Positions 22,201 to 29,600 of a stretch of 64,000 nt of DNA are shown here, piece by piece. Source of the stretch: Rugalucina vietnamica (taxonomy: Eukaryota; Mollusca; Bivalvia; Lucinida; Lucinidae); contig OZ024875.1 of assembly GCA_964017185.1 (NCBI GenBank), positions 42,129,486-42,193,485 on the forward strand, written 5' to 3'. The position numbers and the translations under genes are program-made. The notes under the pieces were generated by a model. That model was not told the DNA's origin and did not search any database. It saw nothing but the letters and a program-made list of their open reading frames with translations. The first letter of the stretch is position 1, and every line of letters starts with the position of its first letter.

Positions 22201-22743
22201 TTGCAATGATTCAACTTAAACCTCACCTGAAAATATTACATTATCGATTTTTAATCTATACCGTACCTTTAGCCATTTCCGATATATAGGCTACAGATAC
22301 GGTACCGTATCTCTAGCCGCCAGGCTAGGGATACGGTACCGTATCCCTAGCCCACAGGCTAAAGATACGGTACCGTATCCCTAGCCACTGCCTTTAAAAT
22401 ATTCAATTTATTAAGAAGAAATGAATGACCCTATGGTCAAGTAGTTCGGATCTTGTTGTATCAAACAGATCTTGAGTGCATGTAAATGCAACACTGTTAC
22501 ACATCATTGCCTCTGTAAGTTCTGAGAGTAATGTAGGTGGCACAGCTAGGACAAAAGTGGATTGACAGGCTTTCTTTCTTCAGATACTGAGGCTGAAGTT
22601 TGTGCAGGTATAATCAATGTGCATGCGATTGCAAAGCAATATACTTGTGATATTACTTAACTTGAAGGTTTCATAAACCATACTAACGTTATCTTAGAAA
22701 GATCACCACGACGACAGCTGAGAAATAGCTCTTTATTATCCAT
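1080..22743 (-). CDS. ABTB1: ABTB1-like gene, 5' half (five coding exons, gene runs off left edge)
   Basis: Ankyrin-repeat and BTB/POZ protein 1; the family acts as a CUL3-type ubiquitin-ligase adaptor or translation-linked regulator (known of the family). Five minus-strand exons join in phase to give residues 1-160: a start in MDNKELFLSCRRGDLSK, an ankyrin region with [20 protein letters not shown] and GARCEPNTFDGERCLYGAL, then the first BTB domain with DVVFHVRGEKIPAHRCILSA and SYFAELFRTRW. These blocks match vertebrate ABTB1 in order and spacing as I remember it (GARCEANTFDGERCLYGAL, DVVFVVHGKPFRAHRC). Coding exons are 22688-22743, 19601-19663, 19194-19249, 3750-3894 and 1080-1239. The rest of BTB1 and all of BTB2 must lie left of position 1. 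Introns of 3.0, 0.35, 15.3 and 2.5 kb are mostly transposons. The start codon faces the next gene across 244 bp. Confidence 0.93.
1432..1703 (+). repeat. Palindromic MITE family A, copy 2
   Basis: Full copy with the CTTGCTCATGCAATATACAG end, central hairpin at about 1521-1606, and the GGGGTATAC arm and ACATGTTTTCC end on the right. It is the reverse complement of copy 1 in layout. Confidence 0.8.
1735..1960. repeat. Degenerate palindromic MITE family B copy
   Basis: Contains diverged CTTCTTAAATCTGAAATTTC and AGCCTTCTTCTGTGACAGTA blocks typical of family B, in two inverted halves, but no clear GCTGATCAGC hairpin. Confidence 0.4.
2165..3514. mobile_element. 1.35 kb TIR element with internal ~175 bp tandem repeats
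   Basis: Inverted ends TATACCCCCGGC (2165) and GCCGGGGGTATA (ending 3514). Inside, about 4.5 tandem units begin near 2535, 2727, 2899, 3075 and 3256, each with GGTGACCTAGATTTTGA, CCCCACCCC and TTCATGAGATATACACCAA. They are followed by a GAAC/GGAC simple repeat at about 3437-3480. No ORF is credible. The layout is the same as that of 52986-54161. Confidence 0.7.
3750..3894 (-). CDS. ABTB1: ABTB1 coding exon 4 (linker to first BTB)
   Basis: Encodes ARCEPNTFDGERCLYGAL and then TDTIKKLLQSYN up to IYEEFLR, 145 bp. Acceptor CTGCTAG|GTGCAAG, donor GAGAAG|GTAGGAAAT. The split Arg codon AG|G is completed by exon 5. The block is nearly identical to the region just before the first BTB domain of vertebrate ABTB1. 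Confidence 0.93.
3918..5900 (-). mobile_element. GGTCAAGGTCA tandem-unit element (family D), copy 1
   Basis: About four ~445 bp units, each with TGTTGACCTTG, GGTCAAGGTCATCACAGGGTCATG, ACCATATATGGGCATGG and CATCTTGGTCATGTGACC. It starts AACCAGAGGACCAATGGTCC and ends with a (GGAC/GACG)n tract and CTCAGGTGAGCTAA. Short peptides such as KMAAMPIYGKTPSKIFF are by-products of the repeat. It sits in ABTB1 intron 3. Confidence 0.8.
6085..6569. mobile_element. 485 bp TIR element (MITE) upstream of LINE ORF2
   Basis: 28 bp inverted ends, read from each edge inward: TATACTGAGCATAAAAAG... and TACACTGAACAAAAAAAG..., both continuing AAACGCAGCA, with 3 mismatches. Both ends begin TA, which fits TA target preference. 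No coding capacity. It lies inside the LINE if the 15 bp duplication marks the LINE ends. Confidence 0.75.
6804..10628 (+). CDS. LINE ORF2: APE-type endonuclease + reverse transcriptase + CCHC (L1/Tx1 clade-like)
   Basis: Uninterrupted 1274 codons, the length usual for L1 ORF2p. Endonuclease at about 1-240: TNCRG (N15), LQDTHF (D44), VNVYGPN, GDFN (D146, N148), ARLDFFL, SDHS (D233, H234). RT at about 470-760: SPGTDGF, LPKGDKP, NWRPITLLNV, DDQTGFISGR, DFEKAFDS (D619), GCRQGDPLSPYIF, QFADD (D721, D722). C-terminal C-x2-C-x8-H-x4-C at C1151, C1154, H1163 and C1168. Function: nicking genomic DNA and copying its own RNA into it. The start is the first of two tandem Met codons. Most APE endonucleases have Glu where D44 sits. 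No frameshifts or stops, so the copy may be young and active. Clade assignment (Tx1 versus L1) is from memory. Confidence 0.93.
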   Translation: MMVDRKNLIKISSTNCRGLGEYTKRKDVFNFLRGKNHGIYCLQDTHFTAKMEPYINAEWGGEILFNSHTSNSRGVCILLSNNIEYKVHQSKKDQEGNLLIIDIELEGHRFSLVNVYGPNDDSPDFFQNIHGALEEMGNETIVICGDFNLVQNQDLDTYNYVNINNPRAKNKVLNLKEELNMVDPFREIYDGLRRFTWRKANPIKQARLDFFLVSETIMHSVNDLEIIPSYRSDHSTVVLSLQFNDFVKGKGLWKFNVSLLKDKNYVNTVKKCINDVKEQYMLPVYDTEFIEDNANNEMLQFTISNQLFLEVLLMEIRGKTISYSAHKKKQNKEKEDLLQTEIEDLEKTGEMNLDLLETKKEELENLRKEKLKGIIIRSRVRWAEEGEKPTNYFCNLESRNYINKTITKIEKQNGQTITKQEDILNEVKLFYENLYENHDSNDNQDSEIISILENIQENPKLSLENKNKLEGELTDKEILAAVKKMKNNKSPGTDGFTSEFFKFFYNDIKVFIKKALNEGYENGKLSISQRQGLITCLPKGDKPKQFLKNWRPITLLNVIYKIASSCIAERIKTTLTSLISDDQTGFISGRYIGENTRLIYDILHITDELDIPGLLLIVDFEKAFDSISWKFINHTLNFFNFGESIKKWINVFYNDIQSCVIQNGFLSEPFNVKRGCRQGDPLSPYIFLLCAEILSRQFKASNDIKGIQIAGIEYLLSQFADDTTILLDGSENSLDEALKILNTFALASGLKLNSTKTRAVWIGSKKFSGETFNHRLKLDWNQTDFTILGIKFSCNIDTIVDINYNNKLIEIEKEMKQWSKRILTPLGRLTVLKTLLVSKLNHLIISLSNPSARQKTQLNKLFFEFIWKSSIDKIKRDVIIQDFSQGGLRMIHLEKYIYALKLGWIRRLILNEAKYKTLFQNIYENIEHILNKGDTFIEELKNNNSNKFWYDVFDAWIKFIPFLKPKTKEDVMSISLWENSNIKINGMPVFYQRWYDKNIIFIKDLLNSEGKLLSFEQFQNKYDLRCHFLQFLGIKTAVGNYIRQLEINLSIDPEPLMNCVIPFNVKLILKHKKGSQDMYRLLVYKTVIPKSQIKWNQVFQNVDMNWKSIYTVSKICCRNTKLYWFQYRLLHRILATKYLLTKMNIEQNNLCTFCGEEVEKLEHLFWQCNTVNTFWENIEQWIYDQNNYLINIDKVRAIFGILNASKIYIPVNYILTVTRYYIYNCKLNENNLTIQGWQRFVKQYLEVEKMIAIKNDTYMQFNTNWGKWLRIFDL
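13215..13380 (+). repeat. Short repeat family C, copy 1
   Basis: Shares TTTCGGGTAATGAACC, TCATCAGTAGTCCTTT and GGCAACAAAAGCCAGAC with 48810-48932; a related fragment is at 13600-13650. Nature unknown, non-coding. Confidence 0.5.
13893..14112 (+). repeat. tRNA-headed SINE, diverged copy
   Basis: Begins GACGGCACAGTAGCCTATGG, has TGTTTGAGCCCACC at the B-box position and a body ending CATGACTGATTAATTGTTTATTTAATGGATTG with an ACAAGCAAACCAAAC tail. The same layout as the better copy at 34556-34755. Confidence 0.6.
14576..14785 (-). pseudogene. Coding remnant with SHEEGDIRM...TDAFLLL motif
   Basis: A 69-codon open frame reads MKSSHEEGDIRMQQMGLAAL then LKWISATIDVTDAFLLLCLQ. It resembles the H-E-E-A-D-T-R ... 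D-T-D-V block seen in repeated hypothetical proteins of marine invertebrates (recollection, not checked). The upstream sequence on this strand is broken by stops. Most likely a decayed gene of the surrounding element. Confidence 0.35.
16290..16800 (+). mobile_element. TRIM: miniature LTR element, two 203 bp LTRs and 105 bp interior
   Basis: Direct repeats 16290-16492 and 16598-16800 begin TGTAACGGGATAG and end CGTTCGTTACA (TG...CA) and differ at a single base that I could see (ACCGCCC versus ACCACCC). Two bases inside the left repeat is TGGTGGCAGCGGTGGGAT (16495-16512), a good complement to the 3' end of tRNA-Leu, and just before the right repeat is the purine tract GGAGGGGGAAG. This is a retrotransposon skeleton without genes. 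No exact target duplication is visible (AGTAT versus GTAAA). Confidence 0.85.
18935..19157 (+). repeat. Palindromic MITE family B copy flanked by 26 bp direct repeats
   Basis: Ends GAGCCGCGACGCGAGAAAAC and GGTTTTCTCATGATGTGGCTC with the GGCGCTGATCAGC hairpin core. An identical 26 bp sequence occurs at 18909-18934 and 19158-19183 (begins ATGTGTCTCACAAC, ends GGCATAAAAT). It is adjacent to the ABTB1 exon 3 donor at 19193. Confidence 0.8.
19194..19249 (-). CDS. ABTB1: ABTB1 coding exon 3 (ankyrin YYACLCGHE)
   Basis: A 56 bp exon encoding [18 protein letters not shown], flanked by acceptor TATTTGTAG|ATATTATG and donor ACAG|GTAACAAA. It starts and ends inside split codons that fit exons 2 and 4 (CT|A and G|GT). 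A palindromic MITE starts 11 bp downstream of the donor's direct-repeat copy. Confidence 0.92.
19601..19663 (-). CDS. ABTB1: ABTB1 coding exon 2 (ankyrin region)
   Basis: Encodes [20 protein letters not shown] plus split codons at both ends. Acceptor ATTGCAG|ATATCTGG and a strong donor CCGCT|GTAAGTATT. The split Leu codon CT|A is completed by exon 3. Its 63 bp keep the ABTB1 frame. Confidence 0.92.
19664..20495. other. ABTB1 intron 1, unassigned part
   Basis: AT-rich intron sequence; no exon, inverted repeat or recognised family seen. Confidence 0.4.
20496..20690 (+). repeat. SINE-like repeat with tRNA-type head, second family
   Basis: Head CAGCATAGTGGATAAGGCACTCGCTTG with GTCCAGTTTCAAATAAA at the B-box position, followed by GGCAGGGTAGTGGTCACCC and GTTCTGAGGTTTCCTAC. 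Related to 27125-27392, 31935-32135 and 55035-55200 in body sequence. Diverged. Confidence 0.45.
20831..22392. mobile_element. 1.56 kb TIR element with triple GATACGGTACCGTATC palindromes per arm (TSD TTTAAAAT)
   Basis: Inverted arms of about 200 bp (20831-21030, 22195-22392) are nearly identical. Each holds three perfect 16 bp palindromes at exact 34 bp spacing: 20845, 20879, 20913 and 22296, 22330, 22364. TTTAAAAT flanks both ends (20823-20830 and 22393-22400). The middle 1.15 kb has no credible ORF. It sits in ABTB1 intron 1. An 8 bp duplication fits hAT-, P- or MULE-like integration, but the family is unassigned. Confidence 0.85.
22688..22743 (-). CDS. ABTB1: ABTB1 coding exon 1 (start codon)
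   Basis: Encodes MDNKELFLSCRRGDLSKI plus two bases of a split Thr codon. The ATG is the complement of 22741-22743. The donor is AAC|GTTAGTATGG, not the strongest consensus but the only one giving the right phase (AC + A from exon 2). The peptide matches the ABTB1 N-terminus (D-L-F-x-S-C-R-x-G-D). Confidence 0.87.
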
Positions 22744-22987
22744 GACTGTCACCTTCAAGTTGATTGTTTTGATTGTGCAATGTCGCTTCTAACGTTGAAA
22801 ATATGTTTACATTTTTTCTTTAATTTCGAAGAGTTTTGCTGCACATTTGCGAATTTTTTTTTTTTTTCATAATAACTTATTTTATCTTTGCTGAAATATT
22901 TAAAAAAAAAAGTAAATTCTTTGACCAAAAACACTGTCGCTTACAACATTTAACCATCATCACGTGGGTAGGTCACATGACCAAATC
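22744..22987. promoter_or_regulatory. Putative bidirectional promoter between ABTB1 and the bifunctional transferase gene
   Basis: The 244 bp between the two divergent start codons must hold both 5' UTRs and core promoters, unless there are undetected non-coding first exons. It contains a CACGTG E-box at 22961-22966 and GTCACATGAC at 22972-22981, both just upstream of the transferase ATG, plus T- and A-rich runs at 22849-22868 and 22901-22911. There is no clear TATA box. Head-to-head spacing below 1 kb is typical of shared promoters (general knowledge); activity here is inferred. Confidence 0.6.
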
Positions 22988-23215
22988 ATGGCAGATGTCA
23001 ATGAAATAATGTGGACAAGAAGGGCTCGAGAGAGCTCTTCTGTTATAGGCAGTGTCATACTAATCTCATGTTGTAGTTACATTCTGTTTAACAAATTGAA
23101 AAGGAGAAAGAAAGAAATTCTTATTTTCAGTCGTTATCCTGAAGCTGGGAAGGCAAAAACCAGATTGATTCCCTCCCTTGGTCAGTCTGGAGCTGCTCAA
23201 GTTCAAGTCTGTATG
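22988..23215 (+). CDS. Bifunctional transferase exon 1 (membrane anchor, RYPEAGKAKTRL)
   Basis: Residues 1-76: cytosolic N-terminus, hydrophobic segment VIGSVILISCCSYILF at 19-34, basic KLKRRKK, then the first strand and the phosphate-binding-like motif RYPEAGKAKTRLIPSLG. Donor GTATG|GTAAGG, phase 0. Confidence 0.9.
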
Positions 23216-23622
23216 GTAAGGCTTGTGAAATTTCATTTCATCTGAGCTCTTATTTTGTACGCACATATTATCTATCCCTTCACATGGCATACACCCATAA
23301 CCAGGTATAATTTACTGAGTCAATCAACTTCTGGCAATTACGTACCAAGGAATTTTAGAAATGAGACTCAAGACCCTTCAACCACAAGTCCTAGGCTTTA
23401 CCATGGCATCACCTGAGGTGATGATCAGAAATTGATCGACTCAGTATCAGAAGATAGTGTCAGTCCTTTCCACTATACTAGCTTGTTCAATCCACTGTAT
23501 ACTGATTGGCAAGGATTTATCATTTAAGAGTCAAACCACTCATTACGAAAAAGTTTCTCATGCAACATACAGAGTTTTTTTCCAGCAGTGAAAATTGAAA
23601 ATTTCATTGGAAAATTTTGATG

Positions 23623-23653
<31 letters not shown>

Positions 23654-26600
23654 TTTTGCTCTAAACATTGATTGTGGGTACATGTTAACAATTGTACATG
23701 GTTAACAATTGTTGTTGACTATCTTTTCTTTTTTTCTTTCTTTCTTTTTTTCATGTATTAAGTCAGATTTATAATTATTATACATTTTTGCAGACTGAGC
23801 ATATTCTGAAGGCAATGAGAAGATATGAAGTCAGTAACAAGGATGTTGACATAACACTGCAATATACCGGCGGCACACACAAACTGATGAAATTCTGGCT
23901 TGATAAGAAAACTCGGGGAATAAATTGCTTCTACAGACCACAGAGAGGAAACAATCTTGGTGAAAAATTGCATTTAGCCATATCAGATAGCTTCAACAGA
24001 GGTCATGAGTCCGTCGTTGTCATAGGTGAAATTGATTATCAATTTTAAATTTGATATAAAATGCATTGAATGTCATTCCCAAACCTATAATAGTTGCTGA
24101 AATGAATTCTCAGGCCTTTGATGAATTAAAAATATTTGTTAAGATGAAATTTAAATTTATAAATTTTGTTTTATCATTGTTGTAGTATGACTATCTGTTT
24201 TTCCTTTGAAGTTTTTGTAACATTAAATCTAATACAAGTGAATTCCAAAGACATTAATACTCAGCTCAGGAAGGAGATAGAATAAAAACCATACTGTAAC
24301 TTCCTGATATTGGAAATAACAGAATGAATCTGTCAGGTGGTGTTCTGTCATACTACAAGGTCAGACCTTGTAGAAAAATAAACTTGTAGAAGAGCTTGTC
24401 TTCGGCTTGCTTTATTTCACTTATTTTTACCCATCTGTACTTTAACTCTAGCTTAAAATATACGGTACTAAATTTTTAGCTCACCTGAACCGAAGGCTCA
24501 TGGGCAGCTTATAGTATGGTACTCGAGCCGGCGTCCGTGCGTGCGTGCGTCCGTCCGTGCATGCGTGCGTTAACATTTTCAAAGATCTTCTTCTCTGAAA
24601 CCGCTTGGCCAATCAAAGCCAAATTTTATATGAAGCATCTATATGAAGTGAGAACCAATGTGTATATAAATAATCAAGGTCACATGACCAAGATGGCCAC
24701 CATGCCCATATATGGTAAAAACCCTTCAAAAATCTTCTTCTCTGAAACCGGTAGACCAATTTCAACGAAACTTGGCATGAAGCATCTATGACTCAAGTAC
24801 TACAATGCATATATAAATCATGACCCTGCAATGACCTTGACTTATTTTACGGCAAGGTCAATTTTGGAAACATTGGCTTTTACATGGGAAAAAGTGAAAA
24901 CTATGGATTTTTTTAAAACTATTGCAGCCTGATACCTGAAAAGTGGTAGATGTGAACAACTAATGAATTAGATGATAGTCTATGAGTGTATATGATTAAT
25001 TTAGGTCAAGGTCATTGGCTGACCTTGGCCTATCTGTCGTCCATACACACTTTTCAAAGATCTTCTTCTCTGAAACCCCTTGGCCAATCAAAGTCAAATT
25101 TTATGTGAAGCATCTATAGGAAGTGGAAATCAATGTATACATAAATAATCCAGATCACATGACCAAGATGGCCGCCATGCCCAAAGATGGCCGCCATGCC
25201 CATATATGGTAAAAACCCTTCAAAAATCTTCTTCTCTAGAAACGGTGGACCGATTTCAACAAAACTTGGCATGAAGCATCTATGACTCAAGTACTACAAT
25301 GTATATATAAATCATGACTCTGTTATGACCTTGACCTATTTCAGGGCAAGGTCAATTTTGGAAACATTGGCTTTTACATGGGAAAAAGTGAAAACTATGG
25401 ATTTTTTGAAAACTATTGCAGCCTAAGACCTGAAAAGTGGTTGATGCAAACAACTACAGTTCAACCTCATTATAACACGCCTCACTATAGTGCGGTTTTC
25501 AATATAATGCAGCCATGTCATGGCTCCCAAATTATTTATTTTGCTATATGTCTATTGTAAATAACCTCATTATAACACGGTTCACTTATAACACGGTCTG
25601 TTTTCATGGACCCCAAAGATAGCATTATAATGAGGTTGACCTGTAATGAATTAGATGAAGGTATATGATTAATTTAGGTCAAGGTCATCTCTTGACCTTG
25701 GCCTATCTGTCGTCCATACAAACTTTTCAAAGATCTTCTTCTCTGAAACCGCTTGGTCAACCAAAGCCAAATTTTATATGAAGCATCTATAGGAAGTGGA
25801 AACCAATGTATTTATAAATAATCCAGGTCACATGACCAAGATGGCCACCATGGCCATATATGGTAAAAACCCTTCAAAAATCTTCTCTGAAACCGGTGGA
25901 CCACTTTCAACAAAACTTGGCATGAAGCATCTATGACTCAAGTACTACAATGTATATATAAATCATGACCCTGTGATGACCTTGACCTATTTCAGGGCAA
26001 GGTCAATTTTGGAAACATTGGCTTTTACATGGAAAAAAGTGAAAACAATGGATTTTTTGAAAACTGTTGCAGCCTGAGACCTGAAAAGTGGTAGATGAAG
26101 AAAACTGATGGAGTGAATGAAGGTATGTGATTAATTAAGGTCAAGGTCATCTCTTAACCTTGGCCCGTCTGTGTTCCATACACGCTTTTCGAAGATTTTC
26201 TTCTCTGCAACCGCTTGTTTTGACTCTCAGGTGAGCGATTGTTGCCCTTGGGCTACTTGTTATGTTTTATTTTGATTTTTACGTAGGTGGTGATATTCCT
26301 GGTATTAATGAAGATATTATAGAAACAGCATTTAAATTGTTGAACAAGAAGGGTACAGACATGGTGCTTGGCAAGGCTGAAGATGGAGGATACTATCTCA
26401 TTGGACTGAACAAGTCTACATCATCTTTTCTAGGTTTGCTATCTGACTTGTAAGATTATGAAAACATGCAATATACATACTTTTTCTTGAGCTGCAAAAA
26501 TTAAAAAAGTTAAATTGAATTTTTTTTAGAGTGGCTAAGTGGTTAAGTGCAGTAAGCGCTCTTAACCATATACACTTCTGTAACCATATACAGGCGACCT

Positions 26601-29600
26601 GCGCTATCTCAAACTCGGTTGTCTCGAAAACCCCACTTATGTCGAATTGATCCCTCACTCAAATTGATCCCTCACTCCCGAGCATCTCTCCCTATATGTT
26701 ATTGTATTTCAACCTTGCTTGTGTCGAACTCGGTTATGACGGAAACTCAGCTGTGTCAAAGTGATAATTCGCTCCCAACAGAAATAAGAACATTAGTTTC
26801 ACCCTTCCTGTGTCGAAGTTAGAAGTCAAAATCGGTCTTTGCCGACTTGATATCAACACACAACCTATCATCACTGGAATTGTTACAGAACATTTTGACG
26901 TGTCAGGTTGGGGAATACTTGTTTGAAATCATAATCGATGGGGTAAACATGGTGGAAAAGGAAAGGAAACCCACTCAGTCTGGGAATGTGAAAGTGTTGA
27001 GATTTTCTAAGAATCTTGGCTGGTCTCAATTTGCTTATCTCGAACTTCGGAAAACTCGAAGTGGTTTCTCCATTCCCCTTGATTTCGAGATAGCGAAGGT
27101 GGCCTGTACACTTAAGCGCTTAATGGTTAAGCGCTTACTGCACTTAACCATTTGATCATCTCACCGCTGTTTCTGGTGTGAGTTTGAGCCCCACACGGGG
27201 CACATGTGAGACAAACCAAGTTCTGCTTGCAGGTGTGCCAGGTGGTTTTTCTCAGGGTTCTCCCTCCCCCCCCCCCACCCTTCTCCTCCCCATTTTGCCC
27301 CACCTAGTGATTGGCACATCTCATATGAGCTGAAATAATCTTGAAAGGGACGTTAAACTGAATGAAAATTAAACACATTAGAACTGCTTTGCGGAGGCGG
27401 TTCTAACGAGTACCCACAATCTGTGTTTGGGAATAGAAATTTTAGCTCATGATTTGGGGTGAAATCATATTCACAATCCAATGAAAAAAAACAGAGCCAT
27501 ATTATACAATCAACCTCATGTCAGCATAGCAATAGACAATTAGACATGAAAGGTATTAATATTCTGTCTTTTCAGATAAAATATTTGATAATATAGATTG
27601 GGGTACAAGCCATGTATTTAAACAGCAGCTAGACCAAGCAATTAGTGTGGGGGCTTCTCCTGAGATTCTACCAGTTGTACTGGCTGATGTGGTAAGTTAA
27701 TTCCGTAGATGACTTTTGATAATACATGTATATATACTGGTAGATAAGATATGGAAAAATATTGCTTGATCATGGTTTGCTCTGTTTGCTCCAGGAACAA
27801 CAAATCCAATGATTTTATGGAAAATTTGAAAACAAATTTAGCTTTGTGTATAAGTTTGTTTGAATGCAGAAATGTTTATGTAATATAATATTAAGGGCTT
27901 TCTAAAATAATTTCAGCCGTCTCATGAGAAAACCAACAATGTGGTTTCTGAACAGTTTTGACACAAAACATGCTGTACAGTCACAGAAGCAGACTATAAG
28001 CTTGAAATTTCGGATTTAAGAAGAAGAGGAAGTAAACTATCCATGTAGCGAAAACAAAGGCATGATCAGCTTCATGGTTTTCTCATGAGGCAGCTCATTT
28101 AATGTTTTAGGATACAGAAGAAGATATAAGTGTATTTGTGAGAGAAGTTGGTGTACCTGTTGACCAACTGAAGTCTGTGAAGTGGAGCATTATCATTCCA
28201 GTATTGAATGAGGAGAAAAACATCTCAGATACCTTACACAGCATTATCAAGGTATTGTCTAATTTGACGGAAGACCTGAACCATGACACGAGAAAATTGG
28301 TTTTCGGGGGTTCCGACCAGGTTCGTTACAAACCAACCTGTACAGTCACAAAGATAGCTAGAAGCTTGAAATTTATTTTAGAATAAGAGAGATAGTACCA
28401 TCCGTGTAGCGAAAACAAAAGGGCTGATCAGCTGTGCAGTAAAAAAAAACAGCACAGCTGGTCTGCGACTTTGTTTACATATTTAAATATCCGGTTTTCT
28501 CATGACACGGCTCATCTGATAAATACTATGCTGTTACGTGAGAGCACTTTTGTGATCTTTTGTGGCTTGTAATGTACAACTGATTTGTGGCTTGTAATGT
28601 ACAACTGATTGAACAATAGAAATTTTCATGGAAATTTTAACTTCATTTTTGCGCAAATTAAGATAAAGGCAATAAATATTTAAGCTGTGTTGAACTGAGA
28701 ATGAGCAAAGTTCTGGTCACGTTAAATATGCTGCTCATCTTTTGTACTACTAATCTTGCATTGTAATCTAGGGATTGTAGAATTGATCCTGGGCAATACC
28801 AGTCTTTCTGGTGAGACTTAGATGGACCTTTTAGTCCCATGTTGCTGAGATAAAAAGACATTATGAAAACTCATGCAATATACAGAGATATTTTTTGCTC
28901 AAAACATAGATTGTGGGTACAATCTCAGCGAGGCGGTTCTAACGAGTACGAGTACCCACAATCTATGTTTTGGATCAAAAATAAGAAGAATAGATATACC
29001 CCTGCAAACCCCATTTTTTCTATATAAACGTGGGGTTTAAGGGGGTATACATTTCACAGACATGTTTTCCTGATGACAAAAAAAAAAAATCTCTTTTTTT
29101 TTTCAACAGAGTTGTAATGATATTGACAACATCCGGGAGATTATAATCAGTGATGGTGGTAGTCATGACAACACAGTGGAAGTGGTGAAAACAATCTCTC
29201 AGTCATTCCCGGTACCACTCAATGTCATATCTAGTAAACCAGGTAATGGAATGCTCATTCAGTTTTGTTATATACTGTACTCGCTCTGCTGTTGTTAAAA
29301 CTGGCCTTTGTTGATCAGTTGATAGAACGTCTGCCTAGCTGGTTTGATTTTGACATAATGAAAACATGTCGGTGAAATGTATAGCCCCTTAAACCCCACT
29401 TTTAAATAGAAAAACTGGGGTTTGCAGGGGTTACACCTAATTTTTTTTGATCCAAAACATATATTGTAGGTACTCATTAGAACTGCCTCGGTGAGGCGGT
29501 TCTAACATGTACCCACAATGTATGTTTTGATCGAAAATATTAATGACATCATTTTTTTTCAATGAAATTTTCAATTTTTATAGATGAAAAAAAAACCCCT

